Assembly (NCBI GenBank): GCA_017456765.1
Contig: JAFTIR010000033.1
Span: 1-64,000, forward strand
DNA length: 64,000 nucleotides
Direction of reading: 5' to 3'
DNA from: Clostridia bacterium
GTDB lineage: Bacteria; Bacillota; Clostridia; Oscillospirales; CAG-382
Made by a program: the position numbers and the translations under genes. The notes under the pieces were generated by a model. The model had not been told where the DNA came from. It searched no databases and saw only the letters and a program-made list of their open reading frames with translations. Below are positions 16,479 through 25,218 of the stretch, in pieces (the stretch's first letter is position 1; every line of letters begins with the position of its first letter).

Positions 16479-19400
16479 ATGAAGAAAGTTTTATTTATAG
16501 TTTTTGCTGTTATTATGTGTATACTTCCTTTAGCAGCCAATGTTTCAGCTGTTACAGTGCCCGAAACAGCACAAGCTATTTATACAGTAGGATCTGATGA
16601 GGGATTTGCAGGGGATGAAGTTGAAATTGTTGTTAGCTTCAAAACCGCGGAGAGCTTCAAAGATTTAGGTGTTTCAGAATTCAAAAGCGATGTGCTGACA
16701 TATGAAGGATATCAAATTTCTTCAAGTTTGCAAACAGCGTTTTCAGCAACCGGATTCAATATCGTTTATTTTGATGATGATCCTTCAAAAATGGCTCTTG
16801 TTGCAACAGCAGGAGCAATGATTTCCGGCGGATATGATGACTCTATTTTGACTCTCACTTATACGATAAACGAAAATGCACAACCCGGTGAATACGAGAT
16901 TACTGCGAACGCATCTGATAAAACCGGTCCGGGTCTCGAATACTTCCTCATCCCCGGCACAATCACTGTAAAGGGTCAGGATTTCACAGGTCTGTCTTTT
17001 GCGGACGACACTGTTGAATACGATGGAGAGCTTCACAACATCGAAGTGACAGGCGTTCCGTCAGGTGCGACAGTTACATATACTGTTGACGGCGATGAGT
17101 TTAACGGAACCGAAAAGGCGGGTACATATGAAATTACCGCAACTGTTACAGCGCCCGGCTATAACAAGTGGGAAAAAACAGCAACTCTTGAAATCACAAA
17201 GAAAAATTTAACCGTTAATGTAGTTGTTCCTGCCAAAGAATACGACGGCACAACAACAATCGACAACTACGCCGACTATGTTTCTATGACAGGTCTTATA
17301 GACGGAGACGATGTTGAACTCAACATAGGTGAATTGCATTATGACATTCCCGATGCTGTTGTTATGCAGAATGTTATCGGTAATGTGGGTGTAAATGGCT
17401 CAGATCTCGGCAACTATGAGGTTACTTATAACAGACCTCAGGTTGCAATTACTCAAAAGCCCATTATCGTCAAGGCTGATGATGTAATTGTAAGAGTTGG
17501 TGCAGATATGCCCACAGAGTATACATATACACCGGAAGGTCTTGTGGAGGGTGACACTTTAAGAGAAGTTAAAGTAACTGTTTCCTCAAAGGCAAACACA
17601 AACACAGTCAAGGAATATCCCATTACAGTAACTGTAGATGCAAACTATAACCGCAACTACAAAATTACAACAGAAAAGGGTACATTCAAGGTTATAGCAA
17701 AAGACGAACAGGAAGTAAACATTCCCACTGTCGAAGATGTTACCTATGGCGATGATATATTTAATATCGGTGTAACACTCGGTAATAATGTGTCCGCCTT
17801 TGATGTTGAGTATGAATCTCTCACGCCTGCAACCGTTTCTGTTGATAACGAAGGAAACGTTACAATTCTTGCGGCAGGTTCCGCGAAAATTGCAGTAGCC
17901 AAGGCGGGCGATGAAATCTATGACGAGGTAAATAAAACAGTTTCATTTACTGTTGCAAAGAAGCCCATAACAGTTACAGCAAAGGACGTTACTGTTATAA
18001 AGGACGATGCACTTCCCTCAAAGGCAGAGCTTGAATATACGGTTGAGGGACTTGTAAACGGCGACGAAAAGGCGGATGTGTTCACAGGTCAGCTTACAAC
18101 AACAGCAACAAACTCATCCACCGTCAAGGATTATCCCATTACAAAGGGTACACTCAAAGCAAATGCAAACTACACAATGACATTTGTTCCCGGTACTCTC
18201 TCCGTTGTTGACAAAAAGGCGCAGAATATCACGGTAACACCCAATGTTCCTGCGAACCTTACATACGGAGATGCCGGCTTTAAGATTGATGTTGCATACG
18301 GTGCTTTGGTAACAGGTGCACCTACAACATTTGTTTCTTCGGATGAAGAGGTTGTTACTGTTGATAACGACGGTAATGTAACCGTTATCGGTGCAGGTGA
18401 TGCTGTGATTACAGTTTCAAAGGCAGGTACCGATACAATTGCAGATTTCAACGAAGAAATCGACATTACAGTTGCAAAGAAAAAGATTACCATTACAGCT
18501 GTTGACAACCATAAGAAACAGGGCAACGATGACCCCGAACTTACATATGTCGTAACGGGAAAACTTGTCGGAAATGACGTTATTTCCGGTAATGTTGCAA
18601 GAGAAGATGGCGAGGCAGCTGGTACTTATATCATTGGTCCCGGCAACCTTAATGTTTCAAACTTTGAAAACTACGATGTGAATTTTATTGGCGGTAGATT
18701 TACAATCTACGTAAAGACTCCTCAGCTTGCAGGTATAACAAGAACATTCAGTAAGACCTATGGCGACGCCTTTAATCTCGGTGTAACCTTTGTTGAAAAT
18801 GTAACCTTCTCCACTGTTTCATACACATCTCTTACACCTGACCTTGCTTCTGTTGACACCGAGGGTAATGTAACTCTTCTCGGAGTAGGCACAGCAAAGA
18901 TTTCCGTAACCAAGGCAGGTAATGAGGATTATGCAGATGTTAATGAAACCGTTACCGTAAACGTTGCAAAGAAAGTAATTACTGTAACAGCAGTGGCTAA
19001 AGAAAAATATGTAGATCAGGAAACACCTGAACTTACATATACTTACAGCCCCGAGCTTGTGGGAGACGACGAGTTCTCAGGCGAGCTTTACGTTAATGAC
19101 AAGAATGTTGCAGGTAAAAAGTATGATATTACTAAGGGTACACTTACACTTGGTGACAACTATACGATAACATATGTCAGCGCAAAGCTCGAGGTTCTTC
19201 CTAAGGTTGACCAGACAATTACACTCGGCGAGCTTGATGTTGCGACTTATGGCGACACAGGCATAGTTCTTGAGGTAATCTTTGGTGATTATAATACAGA
19301 AGAATCGGCTGTTTTTGCTTCGGATAACCAAGCTGTTGCAACGGTTGATGGCGAAGGTAACATTACAATCGTCGGCGCAGGAAGTGCAAGCATTTCCGTG

Positions 19401-21278
19401 ACGGTTGCAGGTAACTATAAGTACAATGATTTCGAGGATGATGTAAACCTCATCGTTGATAAAGCGGATGTTCATTTTAAAATTCACGGCGACTCAAAGA
19501 GAGTAGGAACCGACGACCCCGAAGAATTCGGATATACTTGCAGTGGCACACTCTACGGCGACACGCAGATTGTCGGTAAACCCGAAAGGGAAGCGGGCGA
19601 TGCTGTTGGCGAATACGATATAAAACCCGGCACGCTTAATGTATCCGACCCCCAAAACTATAATGTAACCTATACATGGGGCGTATTTAACATTTTAGCC
19701 AAGAATCCCCACGAAAACTTTACTGTAGAGGGACTTTCCGAAACAGTAACATACGGAGATACAGGCTATGCAATTACAGCAGTCTCCCAAGATGTTCCCG
19801 GCGCACTTGTTACGTATTCCTCCGATAATGCAGAGGTAATAAGTGTTGCTGAAAACGGTGCTGTGACAGTCGGCAAGGCAGGCACAGCAACAGTTACCGT
19901 TACAATCGGGGGAGGCGAGGATTACGAGGATGCAACGCACGAAATCCATGTAACAGTAAATAAAAAGCCGATTCTTGTAGAATCGCTTGACCTTGTAAAC
20001 AAGACAGCGGTGTTTAATGGTGTTCTTGAGGCAGATGTGAGCGAAGTCACACTCGACTTTAATAAGCTCACGGTTGTTCCCGAAGACGTTGAAGAGGGCG
20101 AGTCTGCTGCAAACTATGTTGTAAGCGGATTTGAGCTTGTCGGCGCTAAGGCTTCTAACTATGCACTCGGCAATGAAAGCGTGCTTGTTCCGATTTCCGA
20201 AGAAATTGCGCTTGCGTCTGTTACAGTTGTTGCAGAAAACGGTACAGTAGAGGGTGCGGGCACATACCTTGCAGGCTCGACTGTCACACTTAAGGCGACT
20301 GCAAACAGAAACTATAAGTTTGGTGGCTGGTATGCAGGCGAAGAAGAGGTGTCCTCCGATGCCGAATATACATTCACGGCAAATGCAGACGTTGAGCTTA
20401 CCGCAAAATTCACAAAGAGCGGCGGCTTCGGCGGCGGTGGCGGCGGAACACCCAAGAGAACGGTTTATTTCCAGATTGATGAAACAACAACAAACACCGT
20501 AACTGTTGATAAGGGTGCAAAGGTTACAAAGCCCGAAGACCCTGTACGTGAAGGCTATACCTTTGCAGGCTGGTTTACAGACGAAGCATATACACAGGAA
20601 TATGACTTTGAAAAGGCTGTTGACATGAGTTTCACACTTTATGCCAAGTGGACAGAGGTTGAAAAGCAGCCCGATGACGGTAAAGAAGAAAATCCCGACG
20701 ACGAAGAAAAGCCCACAGTATGGGAAAATCCTTATAAGGACGTTCCCGAAAAGGAATGGTTCTATGAGGCGGTAAAGACTGTTACACAGGCAGGTCTCAT
20801 GAACGGTGTTGCCGAGGATGAATTCGCACCCGGAATGACTGTTACACGCGGAATGATTGTAACTATGCTCTACAGAGCAGAGGGAATGCCCGTAGTAATA
20901 AACGATTTGGCGTTTGAAGATGTTGATGAAGAAATGTACTACGCAGGTGCTGTTGCGTGGGCAAATGAAAACGGCATTGTAAATGGTTACAACGAAACAG
21001 AATTTGCTCCCGAGGAGAGTGTTACAAGAGAGCAGATTGCGACTATTGTATTCCGCTATGCGGTATATAAGGGAATCGAGGCGATTGAGCTTTCCGAAAA
21101 TCTCTTCTTCGATGATGCGGATAAGATTTCCGACTATGCAGTTGCTCCCATGAACTGGCTTGTAGGTAAGGGAATTATCACAGGCTATGAGGATGGCACA
21201 GTGAAACCCCAGGGCAACGCTACAAGAGCAGAGGTTGCAACAATGGCTGCGAGAATCCTTGCATATTTTGTTCAGTAA
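16479..21278 (+). CDS. SLH-anchored surface protein with N-terminal cohesin and MBG/Big stalk
   Basis: 1599 residues from ATG 16479, set by aaaaggagtg. Signal peptide about 1-26; cohesin-like domain about 28-155, clearly homologous to that of the first scaffold gene. A YDG/MBG-type region follows, then five units of about 168 residues, each opening with a YGD motif (near 421, 593, 759, 922, 1090) and pairing a Big-type with an MBG-type fold. InlB-type repeats lie near 1245-1312 and 1328-1390, separated by a Gly-rich linker. Three SLH domains (1418-1599) anchor it to the secondary cell wall polymer. It is best read as an anchoring scaffoldin that projects a cohesin from the cell surface. An antisense open frame over its 3' half is a codon-bias shadow. 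Confidence 0.85.
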   Translation: MKKVLFIVFAVIMCILPLAANVSAVTVPETAQAIYTVGSDEGFAGDEVEIVVSFKTAESFKDLGVSEFKSDVLTYEGYQISSSLQTAFSATGFNIVYFDDDPSKMALVATAGAMISGGYDDSILTLTYTINENAQPGEYEITANASDKTGPGLEYFLIPGTITVKGQDFTGLSFADDTVEYDGELHNIEVTGVPSGATVTYTVDGDEFNGTEKAGTYEITATVTAPGYNKWEKTATLEITKKNLTVNVVVPAKEYDGTTTIDNYADYVSMTGLIDGDDVELNIGELHYDIPDAVVMQNVIGNVGVNGSDLGNYEVTYNRPQVAITQKPIIVKADDVIVRVGADMPTEYTYTPEGLVEGDTLREVKVTVSSKANTNTVKEYPITVTVDANYNRNYKITTEKGTFKVIAKDEQEVNIPTVEDVTYGDDIFNIGVTLGNNVSAFDVEYESLTPATVSVDNEGNVTILAAGSAKIAVAKAGDEIYDEVNKTVSFTVAKKPITVTAKDVTVIKDDALPSKAELEYTVEGLVNGDEKADVFTGQLTTTATNSSTVKDYPITKGTLKANANYTMTFVPGTLSVVDKKAQNITVTPNVPANLTYGDAGFKIDVAYGALVTGAPTTFVSSDEEVVTVDNDGNVTVIGAGDAVITVSKAGTDTIADFNEEIDITVAKKKITITAVDNHKKQGNDDPELTYVVTGKLVGNDVISGNVAREDGEAAGTYIIGPGNLNVSNFENYDVNFIGGRFTIYVKTPQLAGITRTFSKTYGDAFNLGVTFVENVTFSTVSYTSLTPDLASVDTEGNVTLLGVGTAKISVTKAGNEDYADVNETVTVNVAKKVITVTAVAKEKYVDQETPELTYTYSPELVGDDEFSGELYVNDKNVAGKKYDITKGTLTLGDNYTITYVSAKLEVLPKVDQTITLGELDVATYGDTGIVLEVIFGDYNTEESAVFASDNQAVATVDGEGNITIVGAGSASISVTVAGNYKYNDFEDDVNLIVDKADVHFKIHGDSKRVGTDDPEEFGYTCSGTLYGDTQIVGKPEREAGDAVGEYDIKPGTLNVSDPQNYNVTYTWGVFNILAKNPHENFTVEGLSETVTYGDTGYAITAVSQDVPGALVTYSSDNAEVISVAENGAVTVGKAGTATVTVTIGGGEDYEDATHEIHVTVNKKPILVESLDLVNKTAVFNGVLEADVSEVTLDFNKLTVVPEDVEEGESAANYVVSGFELVGAKASNYALGNESVLVPISEEIALASVTVVAENGTVEGAGTYLAGSTVTLKATANRNYKFGGWYAGEEEVSSDAEYTFTANADVELTAKFTKSGGFGGGGGGTPKRTVYFQIDETTTNTVTVDKGAKVTKPEDPVREGYTFAGWFTDEAYTQEYDFEKAVDMSFTLYAKWTEVEKQPDDGKEENPDDEEKPTVWENPYKDVPEKEWFYEAVKTVTQAGLMNGVAEDEFAPGMTVTRGMIVTMLYRAEGMPVVINDLAFEDVDEEMYYAGAVAWANENGIVNGYNETEFAPEESVTREQIATIVFRYAVYKGIEAIELSENLFFDDADKISDYAVAPMNWLVGKGIITGYEDGTVKPQGNATRAEVATMAARILAYFVQ

Positions 21279-21285
21279 AAAACAC

Positions 21286-21321
21286 AAAAATCCCTTGCAC
21301 CTATTGGCGCAGGGGATTTTT
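21286..21321 (+). terminator. Bidirectional terminator after scaffold operon
   Basis: aaaaatcccttgc/gcaggggattttt with one mismatch, flanked by T and A runs. It separates the SLH gene from the convergent LytM gene. Confidence 0.85.
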
Positions 21322-21328
21322 CTTTGCA

Positions 21329-22135
21329 TCAGAATGAAATCAGCGTTTCCGGGTCAACGGGGTTCCCGTCGCCGTCGTAAATTTCAAGGTGAAGGTGCGA
21401 TGAGTCTACCGCTTCACAAAGAGCAGTATCTCCTATACCTCCGATTGTCTGACCGGTGGTTATGAGCGAGCCGACTTTTACGTTTGCATTTACCGTGGGA
21501 AGCAGATTTGAATATTTCATGGTGTAGCCGTCTCTGTTCTGAATACATACGGTTTTTCCGTATAAATCGTCGTCGTAAATATCCGTCACAATTCCGCCGT
21601 TGACGGCACAGACAGGTGTTCCTATATCTCCTGTCACATCAACACCGATGTGTATTCTGTAGTCGGAAAGTGTAGTGGAGTAAACGGGAATGTCGGCGGA
21701 GTGTTCTTTTGACACATATCCGTCACAGGGCTTGATGAATCTGTTTATTCCAAGCTGTGCATCCTCGGGAATGAGGGGGGCTTCAGAAACGGTGCCTGTG
21801 TTTTCTGTAGGGGGTGTTTCTGTTACTAAGGAATCAATTCCGGCTGGCGAATCTGAAACGGCAGATGAGTTGTCGCCTGCTTCAGATAAAGAGGGGTCGT
21901 AGGACAGGTCGAGCGATAGCTCGGGAACATCAATTTTCGGAATATCGGGAAGAGATGGCAGTTCAAGGTTGATGTTTTCGGGGGTGGATTCGGGAATTTC
22001 AACATCTGCACCCGACAGAATTCCGACAGTTGTGTTTACCGTTACCGCAACGACGACGGCGGCAAGTGCTACATAAACCGTGCCGCTGATAAGCTGCTTT
22101 TTGAGACTTTTTTGCCCGGAGTTTTTGTTTTTCAT
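21329..22135 (-). CDS. Membrane-anchored M23 (LytM) peptidase, SpoIIQ-like
   Basis: 268 residues. A cytosolic start and one membrane helix (about 17-40) precede a Pro/Glu/Ser-rich linker, then a C-terminal LytM domain with HIGVD and HLHLEI zinc motifs. M23 proteins cut peptide cross-links in peptidoglycan. The single N-terminal helix with an extracytoplasmic LytM domain resembles SpoIIQ of the engulfing forespore, and the window carries other sporulation genes, but a vegetative cell-wall hydrolase is equally possible. The metal ligands look complete, unlike B. subtilis SpoIIQ. An aaggaagg site precedes the start. Confidence 0.78.
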   Translation of the reverse strand: MKNKNSGQKSLKKQLISGTVYVALAAVVVAVTVNTTVGILSGADVEIPESTPENINLELPSLPDIPKIDVPELSLDLSYDPSLSEAGDNSSAVSDSPAGIDSLVTETPPTENTGTVSEAPLIPEDAQLGINRFIKPCDGYVSKEHSADIPVYSTTLSDYRIHIGVDVTGDIGTPVCAVNGGIVTDIYDDDLYGKTVCIQNRDGYTMKYSNLLPTVNANVKVGSLITTGQTIGGIGDTALCEAVDSSHLHLEIYDGDGNPVDPETLISF

Positions 22136-22207
22136 GTATTAAACCTTCCTTTACACTTTTGTTTCGTCCTTATTTTTCCCAAAAAGATGCTGCTTATTCA
22201 GTGTTTG

Positions 22208-22759
22208 TCAACCTCTTGTGAAGAAACATTGAGGATAGGAGCAGAGGGGACATCTTTCGGGAGGAGTGTTTCCCATTACATTGAAGCCGCAGCTGTGACA
22301 GTGCCACACCGTTTCGGGATTTTCGGAATAGAGTGCCTGGGCATCTGCGATTCTGTCGCTCTCGCTTTGTAACATTCTGCTCTGCGAATCCTTAACGGCG
22401 GCGACAAGGCGCATTTTTTCAGCAATTTCGTCAAAGCCTTCCTCATCTGCAATTTCTGCCATGAGGGGGTAGAGATTTGTGCTTGAGGCGGCCTTGAGTG
22501 CCGAAAGCTCGGCGAGATTTTCAAATGTATCGCCCAGTTCATCGAGGTATCCCAGCCACAGCTCCGCATGACGCTTGTCGTTATCCGAATGCTCGGCGAG
22601 AGTTCTTTGTGCAGACATATTGCCCTCATCTGATGCGATAGAGGCAAAAATGCTTCCTTTTGCAAAGGCTTCCGCTTCTTTGCTGAACGCCTGTCTTAAG
22701 TTTTCTGCCGTTTTTGTGCCGTCAAGGGCAGAGGCTACTGTTGTAGTTGTATTATTCAT
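22208..22759 (-). CDS. Rubrerythrin-like protein with degenerate di-iron site
   Basis: 183 residues: a four-helix ferritin-like domain (1-145) and a C-terminal rubredoxin domain (CHSCG ... CPLC, intact four Cys). Rubrerythrins reduce peroxide in anaerobes. Read against the family, helix A keeps its Glu (KEAEAFAKG) and the ExxH of helix B is DxxH (NDKRHAE). The Glu pair of helix C is missing (LKAASSTNLYP), and the last ExxH is replaced (AAVKDSQSRM). A normal di-iron centre is therefore unlikely. It may serve as an electron-transfer or structural partner. Start ATG 22759 follows gaaagga; a TTG two codons upstream is less likely. Confidence 0.82.
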   Translation of the reverse strand: MNNTTTTVASALDGTKTAENLRQAFSKEAEAFAKGSIFASIASDEGNMSAQRTLAEHSDNDKRHAELWLGYLDELGDTFENLAELSALKAASSTNLYPLMAEIADEEGFDEIAEKMRLVAAVKDSQSRMLQSESDRIADAQALYSENPETVWHCHSCGFNVMGNTPPERCPLCSYPQCFFTRG

Positions 22760-22872
22760 AAACAAAATCCTTTCTAAGTAGAAATGAGGATGCCCTCAGT
22801 TTCAATATATGTAAAAAGGGTGATTTGCGGGAAAAATGAGGCAAAAATTATTGTGCAAAACATTTATTTTTC

Positions 22873-22901
22873 TTGCAATATGATTTATTTTATGCTATAA
22901 T
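22873..22901 (+). promoter_or_regulatory. Sigma-A promoter for GNAT gene
   Basis: TTGCAA, a 17-base spacer, and extended -10 TGCTATAAT. Confidence 0.75.
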
Positions 22902-22953
22902 AACATGATTAAATATATAAAAGGGTAGCTTTATCCTTTTTTGAGGTGAGATT

Positions 22954-23487
22954 TTGGAAATAATAAGCCTTGACAGAAAAGAATATGACTATTTCCCCTT
23001 ACATTACCGTTATACTACAAAGGAGTATTATAAGGTAGAAACAAGGTGTGGCAAGGAAGGCTTCGGTGTGTCCTTTGAACGACAGCGTTTTGAAAAAGAG
23101 GTTGTTTACGACAACACGGACACGCTGTTTCAGGAATACTGGAAAAACCCAAAAGCCTTTGGTGTAAAGGACGACGACGGAAAGATAGTTGCGTATCTTG
23201 AATTTGACACGGAAGAGTGGAACAACCGCATTATCATGACACAGCTTCTTGTGGACGAATCGCAAAGAGGAAAGGGTGTCGGAAGAATTCTCTTTGACTT
23301 TGTAAAGGATTTTGCCTGTCAGGAGGACTATCGCATAATTACCCTTGAAACACAGAACACAAATGTACCTGCTATTGACTTTTATCTCAAAATGGGATTT
23401 ACCTTCTGCGGCACAAACCTCTTTTTCTACTCCAATGATGATATAGGAGAAAACGAGGTTATGATAGAAATGGCGTACCTTTTGTAA
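22954..23487 (+). CDS. GNAT family N-acetyltransferase
   Basis: 177 residues. The acetyl-CoA loop is clear: QLLVDESQRGKGVGRILFDF (motif A, about 96-115), followed by AIDFYLKMGF near 146, typical of small-molecule GNATs. The substrate is unknown. The start is TTG at 22954, supported by tgaggtgag 8 bases upstream; no ATG fits. The last 12 bases around the stop form a perfect hairpin with the sequence just after it. Confidence 0.82.
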   Translation: MEIISLDRKEYDYFPLHYRYTTKEYYKVETRCGKEGFGVSFERQRFEKEVVYDNTDTLFQEYWKNPKAFGVKDDDGKIVAYLEFDTEEWNNRIIMTQLLVDESQRGKGVGRILFDFVKDFACQEDYRIITLETQNTNVPAIDFYLKMGFTFCGTNLFFYSNDDIGENEVMIEMAYLL

Positions 23488-23507
23488 ATGCGGAGCATTT
23501 ACAAAAG
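23479..23507 (+). terminator. Snap-back hairpin spanning GNAT stop codon
   Basis: cttttgtaaatg and catttacaaaag form a 12-bp perfect stem around CGGAG, with the TAA stop inside the left arm. It is followed by GAATTAGGAAT. There is no T run, so it may act in mRNA 3' protection rather than termination. A similar arrangement is seen at the uvrB stop. Confidence 0.5.
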
Positions 23508-23536
23508 AATTAGGAATGAAAGGATGCGTATATAAA

Positions 23537-25201
23537 ATGAACGAGAAACTTATTAAATTATCACAGGTTATTTTTCCTGACCTTACGGATGACGATACAA
23601 TAGAATCCCTTGAAGCTCTTTTCCCTGAAAGAGGACTCAAAGAGGGGGCAAAGGTTACAAGAATGGCACCCAGCCCCACAGGCTCGATGCACATAGGTAA
23701 CCTCTACGGCGCACTTTCCGACGAAAGAATTGCACATACTGCCACAGATGACGGTGTATTCATTCTAAGAATTGAGGACACCGACGACAAGAGAGAGGTT
23801 CCCGGTGCGGTTGAAGCAATCATCAAGTATATGGGAGCCTTTGGCATTGAGTTTGATGAGGGTGCGACAGCCGAGGGAGATAAGGGAGAATATGGCCCTT
23901 ACAGACAGAGACAAAGAGCAAAGTATTATCACATAGTTGCAAGAAAACTTATTCTTGATGGTAGAGCATACCCCTGCTTCTGTACTGAAGAGGAGCTTGC
24001 GGCAATTCATGCGGCGCAGGAAGAAAACAAGGAAAACTTCGGCTACTACGGCAAGTGGGCAAAGTACAGAGATTTTGATATTGACAAGGCTATCGAAAAG
24101 ATAGAAAAGGGAGAGAGCTTTGTTCTCAGATTCAAGAGCATGGGAGACCCCTCAAAGAAGGTTGAGTTCAAGGACCAGATTAAGGGCAAGATTTCTTTCC
24201 CCGAAAACGACCAGGACTTTGTACTTCTCAAGTCCGACGGTATTCCCACATACCACTTTGCGCACGTTGTTGACGATCACTTTATGAGAACAACAGACGT
24301 AGTACGTGGCGAAGAATGGCTTTCAACTCTTCCCTGGCACGTTGAACTCTGGAGAGCCTGCGGCTTTAAGATGCCGAGATTCTGCCATACGGCTCAGGTT
24401 ATGAAGCTCGACGAGGAAACAGGCACAAAGAGAAAGATGTCAAAGAGAAAAGACCCAGAATGTACCCTCGGCTTCTACTTTGAAAAGGGTTATCCCGCAA
24501 AGAGTACAATCGAATACCTTATGACACTTCTCAACTCAAACTACGAGCAGTGGAGAAGCGCAAACAAGGAAGCAAGCTATAAGGAATTCCCCTTCAAGGC
24601 TTCCAACATGGGCAATTCCGGTGCAATGTTTGACCTTGCAAAGTTCAATGACGTATCAAAGAATATTATTTCCATGATGACGGCAGACGAGGTATATGAG
24701 GGCGTAAGCTCCTGGGCAAAGGAAAATGACGAGGAATTTTACAAGATTCTCACATCCGACCACGAATATGCCTTGGCTTTCCTTGCAATAGGCAGAGGCG
24801 GCAAGAAGCCGAGAAAGGATTTCTCTTGCTGGAGTGAGGTAAAGAGCTTTGTTTCCTACTACTATGACGACCTTTTCAAGGTAGAAGAAAGCTATCCCGA
24901 AAATGTATCGAATGAGGACAGAAGCGCAATTCTTAAGGATTATTCGGAAATTTACTCGGCAGATGACGATAACAATACCTGGTTTGAAAAGATAAAGACA
25001 ATCTGCGAAAAGTACGGCTACACAAGCGATATGAAGGCGTACAAGGAAAACCCCGATGCTTTCAAGGGAAGCATTACAGATGTAAGTAATGTAATAAGAG
25101 TTGCAGTTACAGGCAGAAACAACTCACCTGACCTTTGCACAGTTATGAAGGTACTGGGCGCAGAGAGGGTTGCAAAGAGAATTCTTGCAGCGGCAGAATA
25201 A
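23537..25201 (+). CDS. gltX: Glutamate-tRNA ligase
   Basis: A 554-residue class I synthetase charging tRNA-Glu. The HIGH-type motif is in APSPTGSMHIGNLYGALSD near residue 50 and the KMSKS-type motif is KRKMSKRKDPE. ATG 23537 was chosen because the in-frame ATG at 23516 has no spaced ribosome-binding site, whereas gaaagga precedes 23537, though at a long spacing. glnS follows 17 bases later in the same operon. It is slightly longer than the typical 480-residue bacterial GltX. Confidence 0.93.
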   Translation: MNEKLIKLSQVIFPDLTDDDTIESLEALFPERGLKEGAKVTRMAPSPTGSMHIGNLYGALSDERIAHTATDDGVFILRIEDTDDKREVPGAVEAIIKYMGAFGIEFDEGATAEGDKGEYGPYRQRQRAKYYHIVARKLILDGRAYPCFCTEEELAAIHAAQEENKENFGYYGKWAKYRDFDIDKAIEKIEKGESFVLRFKSMGDPSKKVEFKDQIKGKISFPENDQDFVLLKSDGIPTYHFAHVVDDHFMRTTDVVRGEEWLSTLPWHVELWRACGFKMPRFCHTAQVMKLDEETGTKRKMSKRKDPECTLGFYFEKGYPAKSTIEYLMTLLNSNYEQWRSANKEASYKEFPFKASNMGNSGAMFDLAKFNDVSKNIISMMTADEVYEGVSSWAKENDEEFYKILTSDHEYALAFLAIGRGGKKPRKDFSCWSEVKSFVSYYYDDLFKVEESYPENVSNEDRSAILKDYSEIYSADDDNNTWFEKIKTICEKYGYTSDMKAYKENPDAFKGSITDVSNVIRVAVTGRNNSPDLCTVMKVLGAERVAKRILAAAE

Positions 25202-25218
25202 TTTAAGGAGAAACAAAA

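Noticed and set aside
19695..21329. 544-codon open frame antisense to the SLH protein gene
   Set aside because: Cys-rich, low-complexity translation without any domain, no ribosome-binding site; it mirrors the codon bias of the real gene on the plus strand.
22999..23694. 231-codon minus-strand frame over the GNAT gene
   Set aside because: Overlaps GNAT and the gltX start; composition of a shadow frame, no start signal.
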